Positions 25,691 to 34,672 of a stretch of DNA of 52,909 nt are shown here, piece after piece (positions within the stretch are counted from its first letter, which is position 1; each line of letters starts with the position of its first letter). The notes beneath the pieces are model-generated. The model did no database searches and was not told where the DNA came from. It saw only the letters and a list, made by a program, of their open reading frames with translations. Position numbers and translations under genes: made by a program. Source of the stretch: Clostridium sp. chh4-2 (GTDB lineage: Bacteria > Bacillota > Clostridia > Lachnospirales > Lachnospiraceae); contig NZ_PKUU01000033.1 in NCBI RefSeq assembly GCF_002899675.1, forward strand, positions 1-52,909. Direction: 5' to 3'.

Positions 25691-26464
25691 TTGAGTACAT
25701 ACGTAATTACCGGTGGAACTACCGGAATTGGCGCGGCCGCCCGAAAGATTTTACAGGACCAGGGACATGAAGTTTTTAATATTGATTATAAAGGCGGAGA
25801 TTATCTGGCGGATCTCTCCACTCCGGAAGGCCGCCAGGGTGCGATTGATGAAGTTTTCCGCCGTTATCCTGACGGAATCGACGTTTTAATCTGCAATGCC
25901 GGAGTCGGCCCTACAGCGCCACCAAAAGCTATATTTGCGCTGAACTTTTTTGCCAGCGTTCAAATCGCAGAAGGTCTGCGCCCTCTGCTGAAGAAGAAAC
26001 ACGGAAACTGCGTTGTAACTTCTTCCAACTCCATCACCAATATGACTGTCCGCATGGATTTAGTGGATATGCTCTCTAACGTTATGGATGAAGAACGCGT
26101 TCTGGAATATGCGCAGGATATACCAAGGGAACAGACGCCTTCCTGCTACAGTTCTTCCAAGCGCGCTTTGGCCCGCTGGGTACGGCGTATCTCCCCATCC
26201 TGGGCTGTGGACGGCCTGCGCATCAATGCAGTAGCCCCCGGCAATACCACAACCCCAATGACCCAGGGAATGACAGAAGCTCAGATGGATAAAGCTCTTT
26301 TGATTCCGATTCCCACCCGTTATGGACGTAAAGAGTTTCTGGATGCGGAAGAAATTGCCAACGGTATCGTATTCCTGGCATCCCCTCTCGCAAGCGGCAT
26401 TAATGGAATCATTCTGTTCGTAGACGGCGGTATCGATGCACTGCTCCGCTCCGAGCAGGTATAA
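25691..26464 (+). CDS. SDR oxidoreductase resembling 3-alpha-hydroxysteroid dehydrogenase
   Basis: A 257-aa NAD(P)-dependent short-chain dehydrogenase. The start is TTG at 25691 directly after AAGGAGG; a longer frame upstream would overlap the promoter. It has the glycine-rich TGGTTGIGAA, CNAGVGP, the catalytic Ser region TSSNSI, and Tyr-Lys in CYSSSKRA. The ADLST-EGR segment after the second strand and the C-terminal DGGIDALLR resemble the 3-alpha-hydroxysteroid dehydrogenase/carbonyl reductase of Comamonas as I recall it, including the insert before the active Tyr. The real substrate is unproven. It is co-transcribed with an NTF2-like gene. Confidence 0.85.
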   Translation: MSTYVITGGTTGIGAAARKILQDQGHEVFNIDYKGGDYLADLSTPEGRQGAIDEVFRRYPDGIDVLICNAGVGPTAPPKAIFALNFFASVQIAEGLRPLLKKKHGNCVVTSSNSITNMTVRMDLVDMLSNVMDEERVLEYAQDIPREQTPSCYSSSKRALARWVRRISPSWAVDGLRINAVAPGNTTTPMTQGMTEAQMDKALLIPIPTRYGRKEFLDAEEIANGIVFLASPLASGINGIILFVDGGIDALLRSEQV

Positions 26465-26489
26465 TCAGAAGGAAATGGAGGACAATTCT

Positions 26490-26828
26490 ATGACGATTTT
26501 AGAGCAATATATTGATTGTATGCAAAAAGGCGACGAGGTAGCTCTGGCCGATCTGTTCAACGAATACGGAGTGCTTCACGATTCCTCCGTCACAAAAGCC
26601 GGTATGGACACCATCCACCTGGAAGGAAAAATGGCGGTGGAAATGATGTTTCATCACAAATTCGGTTTCAACGGCGGCCCATTTAAAATCCGCAGCGTCA
26701 AATACACAGGCGATGACGTGGTATGGTATTTCATCACCTATCAGGATCACGTAATCCCGGTCACCGCTTTCCTTACAGAAACTGACGATGAGGGTAAAAT
26801 TAAACGGTTGAATATCTATCCGCTTTAG
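26490..26828 (+). CDS. NTF2-like (SnoaL/ketosteroid-isomerase fold) protein
   Basis: A 112-aa single-domain protein starting at ATG 26490 after TGGAGG. The sequence pattern (ILEQYIDCMQKGDEVALADLF near the N-terminus, a HHKFGF helix end, then strands ending in KIKRLNIYPL) fits the cone-shaped NTF2-like fold used by ketosteroid isomerases and many small-molecule enzymes. It lies 25 nt after the SDR gene, so both probably act on the same compound. No catalytic pair was assigned. Confidence 0.72.
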   Translation: MTILEQYIDCMQKGDEVALADLFNEYGVLHDSSVTKAGMDTIHLEGKMAVEMMFHHKFGFNGGPFKIRSVKYTGDDVVWYFITYQDHVIPVTAFLTETDDEGKIKRLNIYPL

Positions 26829-26844
26829 TTAGAATGATATACAG

Positions 26845-26898
26845 GAAAAGGAAGGGAAAACTGCGGCAGACGGCCCCGGTTTTCCCTTCCTTTTTTCA
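26845..26898. terminator. Bidirectional terminator between SDR operon and exporter operon 2
   Basis: The stem pairs AAAAGGAAGGGAAAAC with GGTTTTCCCTTCCTTTT, followed by TTTTTT on the plus strand. It serves both convergent operons. Confidence 0.85.
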
Positions 26899-26914
26899 TC
26901 TTAAAACAAAATAC

Positions 26915-28123
26915 TTATTCATATCTCAGCGCATCAATCGGGTCCGCCTTAGCTGCCTTTGATGCCGGATATATTCCAAAGAAGATTCCTACGATGGCAG
27001 AAAAAGATACTGCCATTAAAACCACGGATGGTTTAATCACGACCCTGACCTGCAGAGCCGCTCCGCCAATGGACACCAATCCCACGCCGATCATCGTGCC
27101 TATGATTCCACCGCAAGCTGACAGAATCGCCGATTCAGTCAGGAATTGGATCAGCACATCCCTTGTTCTGGCTCCCAAAGCTTTTCGTATACCGATCTCT
27201 CTGGTACGCTCTGTAACAGACACCAACATGATGTTCATGATGCCGATACCGCCTACCAACAGGGAAATAGCCGCTATGCCACCTACCGCAATGGACAAAC
27301 CTCCCATCATGCTATCCCAGTTTCCCAATTCATCCTGGGCAGAATAGAACGTTATCTCACTGGTGGGGCGTCCCTTCTGTTTAGCCACATAGTCCTTCAT
27401 CTTCTGTTCCAGTATCTTCATATTGGTTCCTTCTTTTGCAAAGAAGTTCAGCTGTGAAAAATAATCATTAGGCCAGGTTAAAATCGTATATGGAATATAA
27501 CCTGATTTCGTGTCTCCGCTTCCCATCATCATGGCCTGAATCGGCGTCTGTTTAATCCGGTAGATACCCACGACCGTGTATTCCGAAGTATTGCCGTAGA
27601 TGGTGGCCCGAAAACTCTGTCCCACCGGATTTTCCATTCCGAACAATTCCTGGGCACCCTTTTCCTCCAGCACCACATTATTTTTTCGTCCCAGAATATC
27701 CGACTTGTTTAAGTTCCTTCCCGCGACGATATTCACTTCCATCACATCCGGGTAATTATAATCAATTCCCTGAAAATCATATTTCAATTTTTTTCTTCCG
27801 TTTATCGCATCCGTACTCACAAAAGCGTTGCTGTCCACATAATCCAAATCATCTGCAAATACCTCTTTTACCCGTTCCAAATCATCCAAGGTAAAATAAT
27901 CCGTCTGCCTGAAATCATCCACATACCAGCTGACATAGACGAGAGCCCTTGTTATTCCCACATCTTTATAAAGATCCGCAAACATAGCCCTCATGCTGTC
28001 TCCAATGGAAACGATGGAAATAACAGAACCAATGCCGATAATAATTCCCAGCATGGTGAGGAAGGACCGCATCTTATTGGCTTTAATGGCATGAAATGCC
28101 ATGCTCATATTTTCTAAGATCAT
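26915..28123 (-). CDS. MacB-like ABC exporter permease (FtsX family), system 2
   Basis: A 402-aa protein with the same layout as the permease at 9767: an N-terminal helix (MRSFLTMLGIIIGIGSVISI), an extracytoplasmic MacB_PCD domain (about 45-280), three C-terminal helices, and PASKAAKADPIDALRYE at the end. The shared motif VGGIGIMNIMLVSVTERTRE is almost the same in both. The start overlaps the ATPase stop by 4 bp (ATGA). It is the last gene of the six-gene operon, before the terminator at 26845. Confidence 0.92.
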   Translation of the reverse strand: MILENMSMAFHAIKANKMRSFLTMLGIIIGIGSVISIVSIGDSMRAMFADLYKDVGITRALVYVSWYVDDFRQTDYFTLDDLERVKEVFADDLDYVDSNAFVSTDAINGRKKLKYDFQGIDYNYPDVMEVNIVAGRNLNKSDILGRKNNVVLEEKGAQELFGMENPVGQSFRATIYGNTSEYTVVGIYRIKQTPIQAMMMGSGDTKSGYIPYTILTWPNDYFSQLNFFAKEGTNMKILEQKMKDYVAKQKGRPTSEITFYSAQDELGNWDSMMGGLSIAVGGIAAISLLVGGIGIMNIMLVSVTERTREIGIRKALGARTRDVLIQFLTESAILSACGGIIGTMIGVGLVSIGGAALQVRVVIKPSVVLMAVSFSAIVGIFFGIYPASKAAKADPIDALRYE

Positions 28124-28869
28124 TCCGTCACCTCCTCGTGAACATTCAATATATCACTTAAAACTTCGCCGTCCCGGAACCGTATAATCCGGTCCGTAAA
28201 TGCTGCGATATCCTCTTCATGGGTTACCACGACTACAGTGGCTCCGGCTTGATGAAGTTTGCTGAACAGCTGCATGATTTCAACCGAAGATGCGGTGTCT
28301 AAGTTACCGGTCGGCTCATCCGCCAGAATTAGAGGCGGTTCGTTAGCCAATGCCCTGGCGATTGCCACCCTTTGTCTCTGGCCTCCGGAAAGTTCATTGG
28401 GCATATGCATACAGCGTTTTCCCAAGCCCACTTGTTCCAAAAGTTCGAATGCCCGTTCCCGCCGTTCTTTTCTGGATTTTCTCGCATAAGTCATAGGCAG
28501 CTCCACATTTTTCAGAGCCGACGTACGTGAAATCAGGTTAAAGGACTGGAAAACAAACCCGATTTTCTTATTCCTGATCTCAGACAATTCATCCGGATTC
28601 ATACAGGCGGTATCAATGCCGTCCAGATAATAATGACCGAGTGTAGGACGGTCCAAACATCCCAGAATATTCATCAACGTAGATTTTCCGGAACCGGACT
28701 GACCCATAATTGCCACAAATTCTCCCCGCTTTATGGTGAGATTGATCTTTTTAAGTCCTAATACCTTTATCGCTCCAGTATCATATATCTTTACCAGATT
28801 TTCCAATTTAATCAGTTCTTCTGATGTTTCTTCAGGCTGTGCGATCCGTTTTTTCTTACTGCCAAACAT
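28120..28869 (-). CDS. LolD/MacB-like ABC ATPase, system 2
   Basis: A 249-aa ATPase. Walker A is GQSGSGKST, the signature is LSGGQRQR, Walker B is LILADEPTGNLD, and the H-loop is in VVTHEED. A short basic head precedes the domain. AAGGAGGG lies upstream of ATG. It lies 10 nt after the adaptor gene and overlaps the permease gene. Confidence 0.93.
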   Translation of the reverse strand: MFGSKKKRIAQPEETSEELIKLENLVKIYDTGAIKVLGLKKINLTIKRGEFVAIMGQSGSGKSTLMNILGCLDRPTLGHYYLDGIDTACMNPDELSEIRNKKIGFVFQSFNLISRTSALKNVELPMTYARKSRKERRERAFELLEQVGLGKRCMHMPNELSGGQRQRVAIARALANEPPLILADEPTGNLDTASSVEIMQLFSKLHQAGATVVVVTHEEDIAAFTDRIIRFRDGEVLSDILNVHEEVTE

Positions 28870-28879
28870 TACGCCCTCC

Positions 28880-30199
28880 TTATCCCGGCATTACAGCCAC
28901 AGCCATACCGTCTTCAAAGTTTCCGCTCGGATTGGTCACGATCATCATGTTCTCTTCCAGTGAAGCTTCATCCTTTGGTATCACCTCTACCTGAATATCA
29001 CTTTCTACGCCTGTTTCCACCGGAATCATCTGTATAATTCCATTTTTTACAGCCGATATGTAAGTACCGTCCTCTTTCTGAATCAATGATGTAACAGGAA
29101 CGACCCAGGTGTCTTTTGATTCATTTATTAAAATCTGGGCTTTCGCCGTAATTCCGGCTATCAGTCTGGAATTGTTATCGTTAATTCTCACGGTCGTTGG
29201 AATCACCCGCTCCGTCGATCCGCCGCCCTTTTCTTCTCCGGTAGGCGATATCTTAACCACTTCTCCCGGCACACTTTCCCCGTTCAAAATATCTGCGCTG
29301 ATCTCAACCGGCTGCCCGATCTGAACCTTGCCGATGGAATATTCGCTGATATTAATTTTCATCTCCAGAACTTCCAGGTTTTCGATGATAAAAATCGGTT
29401 TATCATCTTCCGTCGTATCCGCAAAACGTCCTACCTTGGTATTCACGCGGACAACGGTTCCATCGATGGGACTCTTAATCTCCGTGTCTTCCAAGTTTTT
29501 CTTTTTCCTGTCCAGTTCAAATTCCGCATTCTTTATCTGAAGCGCATAGGAATCGTCTGCAACCGGTTTTCCGTCTTTTAAGTTGTAAGTACGGATCTGC
29601 CGTTCACTCTCTTCCATCGCCGCTTTTGCCGCATCCAGATCCACCTGTGACACTCCGCCGCTTTGGAACAGAGCTGCTGACCGCGTATAATTATCTCTGG
29701 CATCTTTTAAAGCCTGAAGGGCATTGGCATAACCATTTTCCGCCAGAATCTGCTGTTCGTTATAATTTGCCACAGCCAAATCATAGGAGTTCTGCGCAAT
29801 ATCCACTTCCTTCTGAATATCGGTACGATCTAAAATTGCTAAAATCTGCCCCTCTTTTACTTTGTCTCCCTCTTTTACCGGCATCTCCACAATTTCCGCA
29901 TGCAGGTTTGATACAACATCCACACTGTCCGTTCCCTCTACAGGACCATTTACCTGCAATTGTTCCTCAATATCGCCGCGGCTCAAAGGAACGGTGCTTA
30001 CAAAAGCCTGCGCAGCCGGCCCTTTGCTCATGGATTTTATCACGATAAACAGCACAATAACGACCGCAGCCGCACCGGTCAGAATTTTTCGTTTACGGCT
30101 CCATTTTTTTCTGGTTTTCTTCTTTTTCTCACTTGTTCCCGGCTCCATTAACCGTTCTAATTCTTTGTCAAATTCTTCTGTCTTCTTGATCTCTTCCAT
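28880..30199 (-). CDS. HlyD/MacA-like efflux adaptor, system 2
   Basis: A 439-aa adaptor. A basic cytoplasmic segment (KKKKTRKKWSRKRK) is followed by one membrane helix (about 37-56), a first lipoyl half-domain (VVSNLHAEIVEMPVKEGDKV), a coiled coil (about 120-220), a second lipoyl half (IKSPIDGTVVRVNTKVG) and beta-barrel domains. It is shorter than its counterpart at 11653. The start is 2 nt after the DUF6449 stop, so translation is probably coupled. Confidence 0.92.
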   Translation of the reverse strand: MEEIKKTEEFDKELERLMEPGTSEKKKKTRKKWSRKRKILTGAAAVVIVLFIVIKSMSKGPAAQAFVSTVPLSRGDIEEQLQVNGPVEGTDSVDVVSNLHAEIVEMPVKEGDKVKEGQILAILDRTDIQKEVDIAQNSYDLAVANYNEQQILAENGYANALQALKDARDNYTRSAALFQSGGVSQVDLDAAKAAMEESERQIRTYNLKDGKPVADDSYALQIKNAEFELDRKKKNLEDTEIKSPIDGTVVRVNTKVGRFADTTEDDKPIFIIENLEVLEMKINISEYSIGKVQIGQPVEISADILNGESVPGEVVKISPTGEEKGGGSTERVIPTTVRINDNNSRLIAGITAKAQILINESKDTWVVPVTSLIQKEDGTYISAVKNGIIQMIPVETGVESDIQVEVIPKDEASLEENMMIVTNPSGNFEDGMAVAVMPG

Positions 30200-30201
30200 C
30201 T

Positions 30202-32349
30202 CTATTCCCCAATTCTCTGCTTCACAAATTCTGGTATCTGTCCTGCTTTAAAATAATATTCATATTCCCGGGTGATTCCCTTTTTTTCAAACCGGATGCT
30301 CATATCCGTGTCATAGTCCAGCTCCTGAAACGAATTATAATCCGAATATTCTGCCAAAACAACGTGTTTCATTATTTCTTCTATCTGTTTTGGATCACGG
30401 AAAATAACCGGATCATTCCCGGACCTTCTGCTCCTCACCGATATGCTTTCTGCAAGGAAGCCGTCTAAACTATCTTTTGTATCCACTCCATTTTCCGTCA
30501 AAAGCTCAAGCGTCTTTTCAAAAGACGGATAAACCGGATAATACTCCACGTCGCCGATTAAGCCATAATAATACCGGTAATCACTGATCTGCTCTCTTTG
30601 GGCCCACTCAAGCGCAGGTACTTCTTCTTTTTTTACAAAACGTATGACACCCACAGGGTTCTCCGACGTGAGCTCTTCCCAGCTCCGATTCATCCACTCC
30701 TCCTGATAGGTTTTTAATATCTCAGACACCAGTTCAGGTGAATCCTGATGCAGTCTGGATTCCTTTCCCATATTTTTATTTTTTCTGTATACAATATAAG
30801 CGGTTTCTTCCCCTGTTTGGTTTAAAACCGGAAAAGTTCCTTTTTGATATCCCTCTGACATGCAGAGCGCTTTAATGCTCTCTTCCGCCTTATCAAACGA
30901 AATATGATAATTACGGCTTGCCGCCCTGTTTCCCTTCAGATAGTATTTAATCGAAACATCCGTATAGATGCGGTCTCTTTCATTCTCGTCGTCCATATCG
31001 TACACAGATATGCCGCCCTTCGCTCTTATCTCATTGTTCCGTTCAATTCCTGCCTGAGCCAGTTTGAGCGCCGCCGACGGATCTGTAATTCTCATATGTT
31101 CCTCTTTGTAACTATTAGAATTCTCAGAACTCCAACGATAGCTCCCGTCCTCATTGGGAATAATGCTCCCATAATCTACCCAACTGTTAAGCCTAGAAAA
31201 TTTCACCGTAACATTGGAAACCTTATCCGCCTCAGGAACATATTTATCATATCCAAATAAATCAAAGCGGAATACCAGCAATATTAAAAGGGAAGCCGCT
31301 ATACAGCCCAATAACTGAATCTTATGTCCAAACAACTGCTTAAAATCAAAATTATAGATGATCTCAATTACGCAATGGGAAATAATACATCCACAAAGCA
31401 TACAGAATATGGCCCATCCCAGATTATTTCTTAACCCCCATCCAAATACTTCCATAAAAATGGAACAGAGCATTACAAGAATAATGCGGATTACAGGCTT
31501 TGTGACAGGAAATGCCATGGCCTTCCCCGCCGCTTCCGACGGCCTCTTTTTATAAAGAAACAGCCCCAGTGCCATCAGCACTGCAAATGCCCCCAAAGCC
31601 GCTGCAATACGTCCGAGCTGAATTCCATAATATTCATATCCTGCTACGGAATTTAAATATGCGGAAACCGGAGAAAACTCAATAAGAAAATCCCTCAGAA
31701 AGTTTTCTGATCTGGAATAGGTCCAAAACCAGGTATAAAAACAACTTTCCATAACCGATACGAAAAATGGGACAACAGAAAAAAATATTAAACTCCCCAT
31801 AAATCCTACCACCCGGTTTCCGGTCATCATCATCACAACAACGACTGTGCTGTATATCAAAAGATAATAGGTCATATGCATGGCATATCCCTTTGTTCCT
31901 TCTGAAAACAGCGTGAGGAAATCCGCACCGTTGGAAACCGCTATCCCAATTCCTGCAACTAAAAACACTGCATAGGGCAAAGCTACAAGCCAAATCCCAT
32001 TAATATAATTGGCAAAATAAAGTTTTTCTCTTTTCACCGGAATGCTGTGATAAAAATCCACCTTATTTTTAAAATTCAAATAAGAAAAGCTGGTCATACC
32101 GCAAACCATAGCCATAACTATGGTCATAAAAGCCAAAAAACCATTTTTTGCACTTATCAAATTAACAATATCCGCCTGATACTTTAAGACCCACTCCGCC
32201 CCATCATAAAATTCTTTATTCTCTCCCACCAGATATACCGTTGCGACAGGAAATGTAAAAAGGAAAAATAAAATCACCAGCGCTAACGTCCATAAACGGC
32301 CCTTCAAATCTTCATAAGATAACTTAAAAAATAAGTTTTTTGATGTCAT
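30202..32349 (-). CDS. ABC-2-type permease with C-terminal external domain (DUF6449-like)
   Basis: A 715-aa membrane protein. The N-terminal half (about 1-380) has about ten helices with clostridial ABC-2 permease features, including FKNKVDFYHSIPVKREKLYFANY. The C-terminal half (about 390-715) is soluble and probably external, matching the type of protein annotated with DUF6449. It overlaps the preceding ATPase gene by 26 bp, so the pair is almost certainly one transporter. The substrate is unknown; GntR-YtrA-type operons are often linked to envelope or antibiotic stress. Confidence 0.82.
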   Translation of the reverse strand: MTSKNLFFKLSYEDLKGRLWTLALVILFFLFTFPVATVYLVGENKEFYDGAEWVLKYQADIVNLISAKNGFLAFMTIVMAMVCGMTSFSYLNFKNKVDFYHSIPVKREKLYFANYINGIWLVALPYAVFLVAGIGIAVSNGADFLTLFSEGTKGYAMHMTYYLLIYSTVVVVMMMTGNRVVGFMGSLIFFSVVPFFVSVMESCFYTWFWTYSRSENFLRDFLIEFSPVSAYLNSVAGYEYYGIQLGRIAAALGAFAVLMALGLFLYKKRPSEAAGKAMAFPVTKPVIRIILVMLCSIFMEVFGWGLRNNLGWAIFCMLCGCIISHCVIEIIYNFDFKQLFGHKIQLLGCIAASLLILLVFRFDLFGYDKYVPEADKVSNVTVKFSRLNSWVDYGSIIPNEDGSYRWSSENSNSYKEEHMRITDPSAALKLAQAGIERNNEIRAKGGISVYDMDDENERDRIYTDVSIKYYLKGNRAASRNYHISFDKAEESIKALCMSEGYQKGTFPVLNQTGEETAYIVYRKNKNMGKESRLHQDSPELVSEILKTYQEEWMNRSWEELTSENPVGVIRFVKKEEVPALEWAQREQISDYRYYYGLIGDVEYYPVYPSFEKTLELLTENGVDTKDSLDGFLAESISVRSRRSGNDPVIFRDPKQIEEIMKHVVLAEYSDYNSFQELDYDTDMSIRFEKKGITREYEYYFKAGQIPEFVKQRIGE

Positions 32350-33223
32350 ATCCGACTACCTCCGTTTCACTGATAAAAATTTCCTCCAATGATAGTGGGA
32401 TCATCTCATAAAATACCGGATTAACCGCTTCCATAACATTCTCCACTTCGAAAGCCGCTCCTCTTACGGTCAACGTGCACAAACGCCCCCGTTTTTCAAT
32501 CTTAATCACATGAAGAGCGATTAAATCTTCCGGTTCCATCCCTTCCGGCAGCACACACTGTACCTTATGAATACTGGTTTTCATATCATCCAAATCCTTT
32601 GACAAAAGGATTCCGCCTTTATGCAAAAGCCCCACATGATCACAAATATCTTCCAATTCCCTCAGGTTATGGGAGGCTATAATCGGCGTCAGATTCCGTT
32701 CCTCCATATCATTTGCAAATATGCTCTTTACCGCCTGGCGCATTACCGGATCCAGACCATCAAATGTTTCATCACAGAAAAGGTAGTCCGTATTGGCGCA
32801 TACTCCGCAAATCACGGAAACCTGCTTTTTCATTCCCTTTGAAAATGTATTAATCTTTCTCTTTTCATCCAATCCAAAACTCGCCATAAGATTGTGAAAC
32901 CGTATCTCGTCAAATTTGGGATATACGTTTCTGTAGTAAATCATCATATCTTTCGGCGTTGAATTGTTAAAAAAATACTGTTCATCCGATATGTAAAAAA
33001 ACCGTGCCTTTACCGCTTCATTTTCATACACAGGAACTCCATCAATCATAATCTGGCCGCCGTCCGGTTTGAGCACTCCGCTGGCCATTCTTAAAAATGT
33101 ACTCTTTCCCGCCCCATTCGTCCCGATCAGTCCGAGAACGCTTCCATCCTTAATCGTCGCATTGATATTATCCACAGCCACAATATCATCAAACCGCTTG
33201 GTTAGGTTTATCGCTTCTATCAT
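32324..33223 (-). CDS. ABC transporter ATPase, YtrB type
   Basis: A 299-aa ATPase. Walker A is GTNGAGKST, the signature is FSKGMKKQV, Walker B is YLFCDETFDGLDP, and the H-loop is in IASHNLRE. The C-terminal 80 residues are an extra domain seen in drug and lipid exporters of this class. The gene overlaps the GntR regulator by 35 bp and the permease by 26 bp. Confidence 0.92.
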   Translation of the reverse strand: MIEAINLTKRFDDIVAVDNINATIKDGSVLGLIGTNGAGKSTFLRMASGVLKPDGGQIMIDGVPVYENEAVKARFFYISDEQYFFNNSTPKDMMIYYRNVYPKFDEIRFHNLMASFGLDEKRKINTFSKGMKKQVSVICGVCANTDYLFCDETFDGLDPVMRQAVKSIFANDMEERNLTPIIASHNLRELEDICDHVGLLHKGGILLSKDLDDMKTSIHKVQCVLPEGMEPEDLIALHVIKIEKRGRLCTLTVRGAAFEVENVMEAVNPVFYEMIPLSLEEIFISETEVVGYDIKKLIF

Positions 33224-33596
33224 CCTTCATTCCTCCCACGCACCAGTATTCATCCACTTTCCTATGCAGTTCTTCACAGGTGATTCCTGCCTGACATGCA
33301 TTCTGTACAGCCGTTTTAAACTGTTTGTCGATTTCCATCAGCTTCTTTTCACGGATTACAGTCTGATCGGCTACAAAACTCCCTTTGCCTTTAACCGGAT
33401 ATATGTACCCGTCTCTCTCCAACTGTGCATATGCTCTCTGAATCGTGTTCGGATTAATGGACAGCTCAGTCGCCAGACTCCGCACGGACGGAAGCTGGGT
33501 ATTCTGTTCAAACACTCCGCAAACTATTAATTCCTGCAGTTTTTCCACCACCTGCTCATATATCGGACGCCGGTCTTTATAATCTAATATAACCAT
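33189..33596 (-). CDS. GntR-family repressor, YtrA type
   Basis: A 135-aa regulator. The winged-helix domain (about 5-75) has RRPIYEQVVEKLQELI, LPSVRSLATELSINPNTIQRAYAQLERDG and the wing KGKGSFV. A short helical C-terminal domain of about 45 residues follows, as in YtrA. Start ATG at 33596 is chosen because the promoter (33639-33667) lies inside the longer frame, which excludes the upstream ATG at 33674. It is the first gene of a six-gene operon and probably represses its own promoter through the palindrome at 33616-33634. Confidence 0.9.
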   Translation of the reverse strand: MVILDYKDRRPIYEQVVEKLQELIVCGVFEQNTQLPSVRSLATELSINPNTIQRAYAQLERDGYIYPVKGKGSFVADQTVIREKKLMEIDKQFKTAVQNACQAGITCEELHRKVDEYWCVGGMKDDRSDKPNQAV

Positions 33597-33615
33597 TCCC
33601 ATCTTCCTTCCAACT

Positions 33616-33634
33616 GTATTAATACTCTTAATAC
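33616..33634. promoter_or_regulatory. Perfect palindrome, likely GntR operator
   Basis: GTATTAA, 5 nt, TTAATAC: a perfect 7-bp inverted repeat overlapping the expected transcription start of the promoter at 33639-33667. Position, symmetry and the adjacent gntR gene make it the likely autorepression site. Confidence 0.75.
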
Positions 33635-33638
33635 ACAA

Positions 33639-33667
33639 AGTATAGGAAATCAAACCCCACTTGTCAA
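33639..33667 (-). promoter_or_regulatory. Promoter of the six-gene GntR/exporter operon
   Basis: On the minus strand TTGACA (33662-33667), 17 nt, then TATACT (33639-33644). This is the only clear promoter upstream of the six overlapping or nearly touching genes down to 26915. Confidence 0.82.
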
Positions 33668-33722
33668 TTATCACCAGCTTACGTATTTCTTAATATTCTC
33701 CCCCGCACCAGCCTTAGACTGC

Positions 33723-34672
33723 AAATCTTTATTTAGTTAACTAAGGTACGCCGGAAAGAAGGGGAAGCCCAGGCGGGCGGCGGAAGTAATCAGCGAAATG
33801 GGATTCGGGATTCGCCCCTAAGATGTACTAAGACCCGCAAGGACAAAAAGAGACAGGACCGCGCCCATTCGCAGTGAACTCCTTATGACTTCACTGCTCA
33901 AGGGGCGCTTAGAACCTGATTCGGAATTCAGTTTCTACCTGTCTCTTTTTGTCCTTACGGATCTAAGTACATCTAAGGGGTTCCATACGATCCCATTTCG
34001 CTGATTACTTCCGCCGCCCGCCTGGGCTTCCCCTTCTTTCCGGCTGTTGCTTGGCTGGCTAAGGATAAAAAGATTTGGTGGATGGAGTAGTTTTTTACAT
34101 CAACCGTGAAGGAATTTTCAGAAATGCCTTGAGGATTTAATGTAAAGGGTGAGGTCTTTACGCTAAATGCCTTGACGTTTAAAGTAAAACATGAAAGCAT
34201 TTCAGAAAATCCCTTCACGATCTACGTAAATGTAGTGCTATATAAATACCTACACACCAATATTGTTTTTAACCAGGCCAGCGAAAATCAGCCCGGAATC
34301 GGGATTCGGAGCCGGAAGACGAAGGTCGGAGGGGCCGTCCGGGCCGGGGAAGGAAGATGCAGACAGATCGGATCGTATGGAACCCCTTTAGAACAACTTA
34401 GGCCCGTAAGGGCAGAATGAGGCAGGTAGAAACTGATTTCCGTGTCAGTTTCTAAGGCGCCCTTGAGCAGCGAAGTCATAAAGAGTTCACTGCGAATGGC
34501 GCCGGCCTGCCTTGTTCTGTCCTTACGGGCCTTAGTTGTTCTTAGGGGCGAATCCCGAATCCGATCTGTCTGCATCTTCCTTCCCCGGCCCGGACGGCCC
34601 CTCCGACCTTCGTCTTCCGGCTCCGAATCCCGATTCCGGGCGTACCTTCCGCCACCCCCGTTAAATAACAAT
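33723..34672. repeat. Composite palindromic repeat, copy B (complete)
   Basis: A noncoding element of about 950 bp: unit 1 (33723-34076), linker (34077-34261) and unit 2 (34262-34672), in the same order and polarity as copy A. The outer arms of unit 2 (34291-34372 and 34560-34641) form a perfect 82-bp inverted repeat. The apex of unit 1 is the same as that of copy A over about 75 bp by eye. The linker carries about three mini-hairpin repeats bounded by TTTAC and GTAAA. The right end touches the stop codon of the EIIC-EAL gene (34673-34675). ACTGCA occurs at both outer borders (33718-33723 and 34675-34680). No gene is present within it. Confidence 0.95.
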
